Positions 1 through 5,142 of a stretch of 5,604 nucleotides of DNA are shown here, piece after piece. Position 1 is the first letter of the stretch, and each line of letters begins with the position of its first letter. The position numbers and the translations under genes were made by a program. Where the stretch lies: assembly GCA_025800305.1 (NCBI GenBank), contig JAOXRY010000145.1, positions 1 to 5,604 of the forward strand, in the 5' to 3' direction. The notes under the pieces are model-generated. The model made no database searches, was not told the origin of the DNA, and was given only the letters and a program-made list of their open reading frames with translations. The DNA comes from Campylobacterales bacterium (GTDB lineage: Bacteria > Campylobacterota > Campylobacteria > Campylobacterales > SZUA-545).

Positions 1-1
1 G

Positions 2-31
2 AAAATACGTGAAATACTTCACAAACTGTAA
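2..31 (+). CDS. Possible 3' end of an upstream gene (last 9 codons)
   Basis: One frame is open from the window edge to a TAA at 29-31 and would end in the residues KIREILHKL. This amphipathic, basic ending resembles the last helix of CheY-like receiver domains, which often finish with a similar 'KIREIL' helix. That would suit a gene just upstream of a PAS-phosphatase regulator. The fragment is far too short to identify. Another frame is open to the TGA at 42-44, so the assignment is a guess resting on the look of nine residues. Confidence 0.3.
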   Translation, partial: KIREILHKL

Positions 32-40
32 TGTTTTTTA

Positions 41-68
41 TTGAATACATGTTCAATTGTTGTGTAAT
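41..68 (+). promoter_or_regulatory. Candidate promoter for the phosphatase/kinase-STAS pair
   Basis: TTGAAT at 41-46 (four of six matches to a sigma-70 -35 box) lies 16 bases before TGTAAT at 63-68 (a good -10 box, preceded by TG). Transcription would start near base 75, leaving a leader of about 20 bases before the ATG at 96. This supports ATG 96 over the TTG at 57, which would lie upstream of the transcript start. Campylobacterota promoters often lack a clear -35 box, so the -10 carries most of the weight. Confidence 0.3.
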
Positions 69-95
69 TGCAAGGGGTCTGGGGTAAGAAAGTTC

Positions 96-1694
96 ATGTA
101 TGGAAAGTTGGCATACAAATTGCGTATATATGTATTGGATAAGGATTTTATTGTTCGCTATGTGAATCCTTCTGCTTTAGAGATCTCCAATCAATCAAAA
201 GAAGATGTTATTGATAAAGATATTTCTATCTTAATTAATCATCCAAAAACTAAAACATTTAACTTTCATATAGACTTTCAAACAGAAGGAAAGTTAAAAA
301 ATAGTAACGGTGAAAATGTAAAAGTTGAATTAACAATATCCCCTATTTTTGAAAATCAGGAAATACAAGGTTATATCGGTTCATTTATTGATGGAGTTGG
401 AAATAGAGAAAATCAAGAGTCACAAAAGATCTTACAAATATTGAAAGATAAAGAGCAATATAACCAAATTCAACAAGATCAAGCTTTTATGAAGCAACTT
501 CGAATTATTGAAAATGAACTAGACCACATAGCTGAAGAGAATACTCTTTTTCAAGTCTATTATAAACCTCTTGATATCTTAAGTGGAGATACTTATGGCA
601 CTGCATACCTTGGAGAGGGAAAATATATTTGTTACATTATTGATGCTATGGGTAAAGGTCTTTCTGCTTCAATTACATCTATCCAATCTTCCTCTTTTAT
701 TAATCACGGAATCAAAAAAGCAAAAGAGAATCAAGATCTTGATTTTAATAGGCTATTAAATACATATTTAGATTTTATTAAAGCAAAACTTCTACAAAAC
801 GAAATAGTTGCCGCAATGTTCTTATATATAGATACAAAAGAAAATGCTATGGAATATGCTGGTTTTGGTATGCCTCCTTTACTTCTTGAAAAGTGGGATG
901 GAACAGTTGTTGAAATTAAGTCAAACAACCTTCCAATAATGGATTTTACTTGTTTTTTTGAAACAACTGAACTTGTTTTTGATGAGTATGAAAAGATAAT
1001 GATGAAGTCAGATGGTTTTGATGAGTGTACCTTAAAAAATGATGGTCGACCTTATGATATCTATTTACAAGAGGACTTTAAAAATTCTTTTTCCGCTTCT
1101 AGTTTTATTAAAAAATTCGATGAAAAAACAGAGGAAAACAAAGATGATTTAACAATGATCTTTATTAAAGGAATTCCAAAAAGCTGTGAAGATGATAAAT
1201 CTTACACATTAAATACTGATCCAGATAAAATAGATGATTTTTTACAATTTGTAGAAGACGACCTTCAAAAATCAAAAATTCCTTTGGAAGATTGTATGAA
1301 AATTAGATTTTCTCTAAATGAACTAATTCTTAATAGTATTGAACATGGAAATATAGGTATTAGTTTTGATCTAAAAAAAGAACTTTTAGAGAAGAATACT
1401 TTTAGAGAGTATATGAATAGAATGACCTCTGTTAAAGAGATTAAAGATAAAAAAGTAATTATTAGAGTTAGAATTTTTAACTATAAAAATGATAGAATCA
1501 TCACAATAAAAATCACAGATGAGGGTGATGGTTTTGATGCTTCAAACTACTTAAAATACCTAAACTTTGAAAAGTCTCATGATAGGTTACATGGAAGAGG
1601 AATCCTCATGACAGAAAACCTTAATGATGGTATTTTTTATAATAAAAAGGGAAATGAAGCCACACTAATTAAAATTGTAAAAGGACAAGTATGA
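96..1694 (+). CDS. PAS - PP2C/SpoIIE phosphatase - HATPase anti-sigma-type kinase
   Basis: A cytoplasmic partner-switching regulator of 532 residues that should both phosphorylate and dephosphorylate a STAS-domain protein. Residues about 5-99 form a PAS sensor (VLDKDFIVRYVNPSALE), followed by a glutamine-rich helical linker at about 104-150. Residues about 151-360 are a SpoIIE/RsbU-type PP2C domain with its metal-binding acids in place: SGD (D165), DAMGKG (D183), SDG (D306) and DDLT (D350, D351). Residues about 375-530 are an RsbW/SpoIIAB-like GHKL ATPase with N box ELILNSIEHGN (E409, N413, H417), G1 box DEGDGFD (D475-D481) and G2 box GRGI (500-503). No membrane segment is seen. Its stop overlaps the start of the STAS gene (ATGA), as expected for co-translated partners. 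I chose ATG 96 because AAGAAAG precedes it. An in-frame TTG at 57 would add 13 residues but has no ribosome site. The family is certain; the signal and target are unknown. Confidence 0.93.
   Translation: MYGKLAYKLRIYVLDKDFIVRYVNPSALEISNQSKEDVIDKDISILINHPKTKTFNFHIDFQTEGKLKNSNGENVKVELTISPIFENQEIQGYIGSFIDGVGNRENQESQKILQILKDKEQYNQIQQDQAFMKQLRIIENELDHIAEENTLFQVYYKPLDILSGDTYGTAYLGEGKYICYIIDAMGKGLSASITSIQSSSFINHGIKKAKENQDLDFNRLLNTYLDFIKAKLLQNEIVAAMFLYIDTKENAMEYAGFGMPPLLLEKWDGTVVEIKSNNLPIMDFTCFFETTELVFDEYEKIMMKSDGFDECTLKNDGRPYDIYLQEDFKNSFSASSFIKKFDEKTEENKDDLTMIFIKGIPKSCEDDKSYTLNTDPDKIDDFLQFVEDDLQKSKIPLEDCMKIRFSLNELILNSIEHGNIGISFDLKKELLEKNTFREYMNRMTSVKEIKDKKVIIRVRIFNYKNDRIITIKITDEGDGFDASNYLKYLNFEKSHDRLHGRGILMTENLNDGIFYNKKGNEATLIKIVKGQV
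1679..1685 (+). promoter_or_regulatory. Ribosome binding site of the STAS gene
   Basis: AAAAGGA lies inside the end of the phosphatase/kinase gene, five bases before the ATG at 1691. It supports efficient, coupled translation of the two proteins from one mRNA. Confidence 0.7.
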
Positions 1695-1984
1695 AACTTG
1701 AAAAAAATGGAAGTACTTTAAATGTGTTTGGATTGGTTGACACAGTAAAAGTAGCTGATGAAATTGCCCATGAATTAGGAGCAATGGTAAAAACTTACGA
1801 TAAGCAGCCAATAGTAATTGATTTTAAAGAGACTTTCGTTATTACTTCTTCTTTAATCGGTGCCCTTTTAGGAGCTACACAAAGAGATAATGCAAACTTA
1901 ACTCTTAAGGTTAAACACCAAGAACTTTATGATCTTTTAGACAAACTCAATCTCTTAGAGGCTTTAAAAGTAAAAAAATACTAA
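1691..1984 (+). CDS. STAS-domain protein, anti-sigma-factor antagonist-like
   Basis: A 97-residue single-domain protein with the SpoIIAA/RsbV layout: a beta-strand start, then strand IVIDFKE (41-47), a loop with consecutive serines ITSSLIGALLG (51-61), then a strand (LTLKV, 70-74) and a C-terminal helix (ELYDLLDKLNLLEAL). In this family a serine in the DSSG loop is phosphorylated by an RsbW-like kinase and dephosphorylated by a SpoIIE-like phosphatase. By alignment the candidate is S54, with S53 as alternative. The loop departs from the usual form: the Asp is T52 and the Gly is L55. It overlaps the preceding gene by four bases and has a good ribosome site, so it is very likely the substrate of that protein. 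The domain call is from motif and context, as overall similarity to classical antagonists is modest. Confidence 0.82.
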   Translation: MKLEKNGSTLNVFGLVDTVKVADEIAHELGAMVKTYDKQPIVIDFKETFVITSSLIGALLGATQRDNANLTLKVKHQELYDLLDKLNLLEALKVKKY

Positions 1985-1994
1985 CACAATAGAA

Positions 1995-2016
1995 AAAAGG
2001 CGGTTTATCGCCTTTT
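1995..2016. terminator. Bidirectional hairpin terminator between the STAS gene and cysK
   Basis: A perfect 8-bp stem, AAAAGGCG (1995-2002) with CGCCTTTT (2009-2016), encloses a 6-base loop. On the minus strand the stem is followed by a T run (six T from 1998 back to 1993), so termination of cysK should be good. On the plus strand the run is only TTTT. It starts 10 bases after the STAS stop and ends one base before the cysK stop codon. Confidence 0.85.
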
Positions 2017-2017
2017 C

Positions 2018-2941
2018 CTACATAGTAAAAAGATCTGAACTTAGATATCTTTCTCCTGTATCACAAAGAATTGTTAAGATTTTTTTCCCACTTCCTTGAT
2101 ACTCTTTAGCAATCATCTCAGCAGCACAAATATTAGCACCAGCAGAAATCCCAACTAAAAGTCCCTCTTCCTTTGCTAATTTTCTACTCATATCATAAGC
2201 ACTATCATTATCAATTTTTAAGATTTTGTCATACACATCACAATTTAATACATCAGGAATAAAACCAGCACCAATTCCTTGGATTTTATGTGGTCCTGGT
2301 GTATTACAAGATAAAACAGCTGAATCTTTAGGTTCAACAGCAATAACTTCTAAATGAGAAAGCCTTTGTTTTAAGACTTCACTTGTACCTGTAATTGTTC
2401 CTCCTGTACCAACAGCAGCAACAAAAATATCAAGATCTCTACCTAAATCATCTAATATTTCTAAAGCTGTTGATTCTCTATGGGCTTTAGGATTGGCTGG
2501 GTTTTCAAATTGACCTAAAACAACTGAGTTCTCGATTGTTGTACTTAGTTCATCTGCTTTTTCTATTGCCCCTTTCATTCCACTTTCAGAAGGAGTTAGT
2601 TCTAATTTAGCACCATAAGCAGAAAGTAGGATTCTTCGTTCCATACTCATAGATTCAGGCATAGTTAGGATCAATTTCAATCCTTTTCCTGCACAAATAG
2701 AAGCTAGTCCAATTCCTGTATTTCCACTGGTTGGTTCAATAATTGTTGTGTCTTTGTTTATAGTCCCTTTATTAATACCATCTTGAATCATACATTTTGC
2801 AATTCTATCTTTTACAGATCCTGATGGATTCATAAACTCACACTTTGCCATAAGTTCTACGCCATATTTTTCAGATAGTGAGTTGATTCTTACTATTGGT
2901 GTTTTACCAATCAGTTCTGATACGTCCATAGCTACATTCAT
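2018..2941 (-). CDS. cysK: Cysteine synthase A (O-acetylserine sulfhydrylase)
   Basis: A PLP-dependent cytoplasmic enzyme that joins O-acetyl-L-serine and sulfide to make L-cysteine and acetate, the last step of cysteine synthesis. The 307 residues match the usual CysK length. The Schiff-base lysine is K44 in NPSGSVKDRIA, the substrate loop is PTSGNTG (70-76), the phosphate-binding loop is GTGGT (178-182), GPHKIQGIGAGF (216-227) is the conserved stretch seen in CysK, and S266 in GISAGAN contacts the PLP ring nitrogen. The start at 2941 has AAGGAG seven bases upstream; a second Met at residue 5 is less well placed. It is a single-gene unit read toward the shared terminator and divergent from the envelope gene cluster. 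No cysE or sulfate-assimilation genes are in view. A cysteine synthase B (CysM) or cystathionine beta-synthase role is less likely on length and motifs. Confidence 0.96.
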   Translation of the reverse strand: MNVAMDVSELIGKTPIVRINSLSEKYGVELMAKCEFMNPSGSVKDRIAKCMIQDGINKGTINKDTTIIEPTSGNTGIGLASICAGKGLKLILTMPESMSMERRILLSAYGAKLELTPSESGMKGAIEKADELSTTIENSVVLGQFENPANPKAHRESTALEILDDLGRDLDIFVAAVGTGGTITGTSEVLKQRLSHLEVIAVEPKDSAVLSCNTPGPHKIQGIGAGFIPDVLNCDVYDKILKIDNDSAYDMSRKLAKEEGLLVGISAGANICAAEMIAKEYQGSGKKILTILCDTGERYLSSDLFTM

Positions 2942-2948
2942 TTAAACT

Positions 2949-2954
2949 CTCCTT
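2949..2954 (-). promoter_or_regulatory. Strong Shine-Dalgarno of cysK
   Basis: The minus strand reads AAGGAG, seven bases before the ATG at 2941-2939. It is the best ribosome site in the window and fixes the cysK start at the first Met. Confidence 0.85.
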
Positions 2955-2965
2955 ACCCTTTTAGC

Positions 2966-2980
2966 TTTGTCTTTGACAAA
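2966..2980. promoter_or_regulatory. 15-bp inverted repeat in the divergent promoter region, candidate operator
   Basis: TTTGTC (2966-2971) and GACAAA (2975-2980) are perfect 6-base arms around TTT. The repeat lies over the first transcribed bases of cysK and over the -35 region of the divergent gene, so one bound regulator could affect both. It could instead form a small hairpin in the cysK leader. No known binding motif is recognised. Confidence 0.4.
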
Positions 2981-2984
2981 AGTG

Positions 2985-2993
2985 ACTATAATA
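2985..2993 (-). promoter_or_regulatory. Candidate cysK -10 box
   Basis: Reading the minus strand gives TATTATAGT, containing TATTAT and TATAGT, either of which can serve as a -10 box. Transcription would begin near 2981, giving a leader of about 40 bases that includes the inverted repeat and the Shine-Dalgarno. It physically overlaps the plus-strand -10 box. Confidence 0.5.
2987..2992 (+). promoter_or_regulatory. Consensus -10 box of the five-gene cluster
   Basis: A perfect TATAAT ends seven bases before the ATG at 2999, so the expected transcription start falls on or within a base or two of the start codon. No -35 box at the right spacing is clear, which is usual for Campylobacterota sigma-70 promoters. 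The TTGACA at 2973-2978 is only eight bases away and cannot pair with it. Confidence 0.6.
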
Positions 2994-2998
2994 CTTAA

Positions 2999-3427
2999 AT
3001 GATACGAAATATTACTATAATTTTATTTGGATTTTCCATGGCATTATTTGCCGATATTATTAAAATTGCTTACAATCAAGATTCATTGGCAAAACCAATA
3101 GAAAAATCCATTGAAGATCTAAGAAAAGAAAATATCAAACTCTACCCTTTTCTAAGGTCTAAAATGTACCAAAAAAATGGAGCATTATTAGGACTTATTA
3201 AAAACTATATCCAGTTTGCTGTTGTGAAAGAGGAGTTTTTACAAGATATCGTTCTAGGGGAGCTAAATAATAAAAACTTGGAAAAAATAAACTTCTTTAT
3301 AGTCACCTATTATGAAGACAATTATATAATTACAAGAAAAAAATATTACGATAAACTAAGTAAAGATAAAAAGAGTAAAATCGTAACTATATTTAATAAA
3401 AATTTTAAAGGTTTAGAAAATGATTAA
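2999..3427 (+). CDS. Exported protein of unknown function (142 aa)
   Basis: I do not recognise this family. The N terminus is a clear Sec signal peptide: a short basic start (MIRN), a hydrophobic core (ITIILFGFSMALFA) and probable cleavage after A18. The mature part, about 124 residues, is lysine-rich and mostly helical in appearance, with a tyrosine-rich segment near residues 104-117 (VTYYEDNYIITRKKYY), no further membrane segment and no cysteine. It is therefore probably a soluble periplasmic protein. The ATG has no Shine-Dalgarno and sits about seven bases after a consensus -10 box, so it may be translated from a leaderless mRNA. The signal peptide begins exactly at this Met, which supports the start. 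Its end overlaps the next gene by eight bases. It is the first gene of the cluster leading to cmoB. Confidence 0.72.
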   Translation: MIRNITIILFGFSMALFADIIKIAYNQDSLAKPIEKSIEDLRKENIKLYPFLRSKMYQKNGALLGLIKNYIQFAVVKEEFLQDIVLGELNNKNLEKINFFIVTYYEDNYIITRKKYYDKLSKDKKSKIVTIFNKNFKGLEND

Positions 3428-3566
3428 AAAAGCTACGATATTAACAGTTATTCTTGGAGCTATTTTTCTAGTTGGATGTACAAAAAAGCAGACTCCTGTG
3501 AAACCTGCTGGTCCTGATTATGGTAAGACAAGAGATGCTGCAGAAAAATCTTGGGGAGAGATGTAA
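3420..3566 (+). CDS. Tiny lipoprotein (48 aa, mature part 29 aa)
   Basis: A small open frame with every mark of a real lipoprotein gene. It starts MIKKATILTVILGAIFLVGC, a basic N-region, a hydrophobic core and a lipobox LVGC with the lipidated cysteine at C20. The remaining 28 residues (TKKQTPVKPAGP, then DYGKTRDAAEKSWGEM) are hydrophilic and probably unstructured at first, then helical. AAAGG at 3407-3411 lies eight bases before the ATG, and the ATG overlaps the end of the preceding gene, a pattern typical of translational coupling. Small lipoproteins of this kind are common in Campylobacterota, but no function can be given. It is easily lost to length cut-offs. Confidence 0.72.
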   Translation: MIKKATILTVILGAIFLVGCTKKQTPVKPAGPDYGKTRDAAEKSWGEM

Positions 3567-3571
3567 TCAAA

Positions 3572-3778
3572 TTGAAATTATTTTCAATTTTTCTTACAGC
3601 CATTTTTTTAAGTGGCTGTATCTACTCTAACGAATGTGGTCTTTCCACATACTACAACAACCAATGCACTGAATATTATGATTCTATGGGAATCTATCGT
3701 AAAGTGTGTAAGAAAAATAATATTTATAACAAATGTAACAAAAAACCAACTGTAAAAGACTGTATCAATTGCAATTAG
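3572..3778 (+). CDS. Small cysteine-rich lipoprotein (68 aa)
   Basis: The frame encodes MKLFSIFLTAIFLSGC when started at the TTG at 3572. This is a textbook lipoprotein signal with lipobox LSGC and lipidated C16. The mature part has six more cysteines (C22, C32, C46, C55, C64, C67), ending in a CxxC (CINC), plus many Asn, Tyr and Lys. Six cysteines in about 50 residues suggest disulfides or metal binding outside the inner membrane. The family is not recognised. Start choice: a longer frame begins at TTG 3551, but that would overlap the previous gene and put a charged MGRDVIK before the signal. At 3572 the gene starts five bases after the preceding stop with GGAG about 13 bases upstream, a little far. 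Its end overlaps cmoB by ten bases. The use of TTG lowers certainty slightly. Confidence 0.65.
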   Translation: MKLFSIFLTAIFLSGCIYSNECGLSTYYNNQCTEYYDSMGIYRKVCKKNNIYNKCNKKPTVKDCINCN

Positions 3779-4665
3779 AAGAGTTTAGAAAAACAAAAGA
3801 GAAAGAACTTGATGGATATTTTAAAAATGTTTATCAAGAGATCTTAGATCTAGAAGACATCCCTTGTGAATATGACTTAGGGGAGAGAGTAAAAATATTT
3901 TCAGATATTTCTGATAAAGAAAAAGAGAAAATTATCTCAGTGGCTAGAAACCTCAAACCTTGGAGAAAAGGACCTTTTGAGGTTTTTGATACTTTCATAG
4001 ATACAGAATGGCGAAGTAATATAAAATTTGACATTATTAAAGACTCCATTGATATTGAAGGAAAAAAAGTAGCCGATATTGGATGTAATAATGGATACTA
4101 TCTTTTTAGAATGTTAGACTACAAGCCAGAAAGTCTTGTAGGATTTGATCCTTCTGTCAACACATATTTACAATTTTTATACATAAACAAATTTATCAAA
4201 TCAGATATCAAATACGAACTATTAGGTGTTGAACATTTAGATGAATATGAAGAGAAGTTTGACACTATCTTTTGTCTAGGGGTTCTTTATCATAGACAAG
4301 ATCCCATAGGAATGTTAAAAGTTCTTAGAAACTCTTTGGAAAAAGATGGAGAGATTATCCTTGATACTCTAATAATTAAAGGTGATGAAGATATTTGCCT
4401 TTGTCCTGCGAAGAGGTATCAGCAGATGAGAAATGTCTTTTTCTTACCAACACTTGTAACTTTAGAAAACTGGCTAAAAAGAGTAGGTTTTAAAACAGTA
4501 GAACTTATCACAACAAAAGAGACAACAACTGAAGAACAGAGAAAAACAGAGTGGATAGATGGAAGAAGTCTTGATAATTTTCTTGACCAAGAAGACAGTA
4601 CAAAAACTGTTGAAGGTTACCCTGCTCCAATTAGAGCATATTTAAAAGCATCATTAAAAGGTTAG
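3769..4665 (+). CDS. cmoB: tRNA U34 carboxymethyltransferase CmoB
   Basis: CmoB uses carboxy-S-adenosyl-L-methionine (made by CmoA) to carboxymethylate 5-hydroxyuridine at tRNA position 34, giving cmo5U, which widens wobble decoding. The 298 residues line up along their length with E. coli CmoB (323 residues), the difference being at the N terminus. Landmarks: WRKGPF (65-70), IDTEWRS (77-83), the SAM-type Rossmann motif VADIGCNNGYY (101-111), GVLYHRQ (171-177), RYQQMRN (216-222), TTTEEQRKTEW (252-262) and KTVEGYPAPIRA (279-290). The residues known in E. coli to hold the carboxyl group (K91, Y200, R315) correspond to K67, Y174 and R289, so it should be active. The start is a TTG inside the end of the cysteine-rich lipoprotein gene. 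It has no clear Shine-Dalgarno, and an in-frame stop lies at 3736, leaving TTG (or CTG 3760) as the only choices. cmoA is not in view. Confidence 0.95.
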   Translation: MQLEEFRKTKEKELDGYFKNVYQEILDLEDIPCEYDLGERVKIFSDISDKEKEKIISVARNLKPWRKGPFEVFDTFIDTEWRSNIKFDIIKDSIDIEGKKVADIGCNNGYYLFRMLDYKPESLVGFDPSVNTYLQFLYINKFIKSDIKYELLGVEHLDEYEEKFDTIFCLGVLYHRQDPIGMLKVLRNSLEKDGEIILDTLIIKGDEDICLCPAKRYQQMRNVFFLPTLVTLENWLKRVGFKTVELITTKETTTEEQRKTEWIDGRSLDNFLDQEDSTKTVEGYPAPIRAYLKASLKG

Positions 4666-4668
4666 ATT

Positions 4669-5139
4669 ATGGCAGAGAATATGGATGAATACACAGACGA
4701 ACGTGAGGACGCCACCGAATATAAAGATGGAGGAATTGATTATTCTACTGTTAAAGCAAATCATTTAATTAACCAACATCTCGTTGGTATACTTGATGAA
4801 CTAACAAAAGATGAGGCAATCGTGAGGCTTACTTGTACAGAAGATATGGTTTTAGATGAAAAAGGATTAATTCATTCTGGTTTTATTTTTTCTTCTGCCA
4901 ACTACGCAGCAACAGCAGCTGTAAACAGTCCCTATTCTATCCTTGCAGTATCAAAGGTTAACTTTCTAGCTCCTTTGGCTTTAAACGACGTTGTTATTTT
5001 CAAAGCTAAAGCAATGCAAACAGAATCAAGAAAAAGGGTTGTAGAGGTTATTGGGTATCTTCATGATGTAAAAGTCTTTGAAGGGGAGTTTTCTGTGGTT
5101 GTTTTGGAAAGACACGTTATGTCTTTACATCTAATGTAA
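4669..5139 (+). CDS. Hotdog-fold protein, PaaI/FapR-like thioesterase family
   Basis: A 156-residue protein with a charged N-terminal tail (residues 1-22, many Asp/Glu) followed by one hotdog domain. Visible family marks are GLIHSGFIFSSANYAA (66-81, the central helix), VNFLAPLALND (97-107), KAKAMQTESRKRVVEV (112-127) and KVFEGEFSVVVLERHV (135-150). Such domains hydrolyse or bind acyl-CoA or acyl-ACP thioesters. At the position where PaaI-type enzymes have the catalytic Asp (ADTAA), this protein has N78 (SSANYAA), as in the non-catalytic acyl sensor FapR. It has no DNA-binding domain, so it is not FapR itself. The start has AAAAGG seven bases upstream and lies three bases after cmoB. From memory, H. 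pylori also has a hotdog protein next to cmoB, so the pairing may be conserved. Enzyme or acyl-binding protein remains open. Confidence 0.82.
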   Translation: MAENMDEYTDEREDATEYKDGGIDYSTVKANHLINQHLVGILDELTKDEAIVRLTCTEDMVLDEKGLIHSGFIFSSANYAATAAVNSPYSILAVSKVNFLAPLALNDVVIFKAKAMQTESRKRVVEVIGYLHDVKVFEGEFSVVVLERHVMSLHLM

Positions 5140-5141
5140 AG
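5123..5141. terminator. Palindrome at the convergent junction, possible terminator
   Basis: CTTTACAT (5123-5130) and ATGTAAAG (5134-5141) form a perfect 8-bp stem with a 3-base loop. The stem contains the stop codon of the hotdog gene and ends one base before the stop codon of the convergent tautomerase gene. Neither side has a T run, so it is a weak intrinsic terminator at best. It may instead stabilise or define mRNA 3' ends. Confidence 0.45.
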
Positions 5142-5142
5142 C

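Noticed and set aside
49..87. ATG at 49 as a gene start
   Set aside because: Its frame closes after 12 codons at TAA 85-87 and has no ribosome site.
96..150. Frameshift at the beginning of the PAS domain
   Set aside because: The other two frames give no PAS-like residues, and the used frame reads well from IYVLDKDF onward, so a frameshift is not supported by this sequence alone.
731..928. 65-codon open frame on the minus strand
   Set aside because: It lies wholly inside the PP2C domain coding region on the other strand, has no ribosome site and encodes no recognisable motif. It is a shadow frame.
2973..2978. Perfect TTGACA as a -35 box
   Set aside because: It is only eight bases from the TATAAT box, far short of the 16-18 needed, and is better explained as part of the TTTGTC-TTT-GACAAA repeat.
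3551..3778. Longer 75-codon version of the cysteine-rich lipoprotein starting at TTG 3551
   Set aside because: It would overlap the 48-residue lipoprotein gene and place a charged stretch before an otherwise perfect signal peptide. The TTG at 3572 gives a canonical lipoprotein start.
3834..4049. 71-codon open frame on the minus strand
   Set aside because: It is antisense to the N-terminal half of cmoB, whose motifs are unmistakable. The serine- and leucine-rich translation is typical of a shadow frame.
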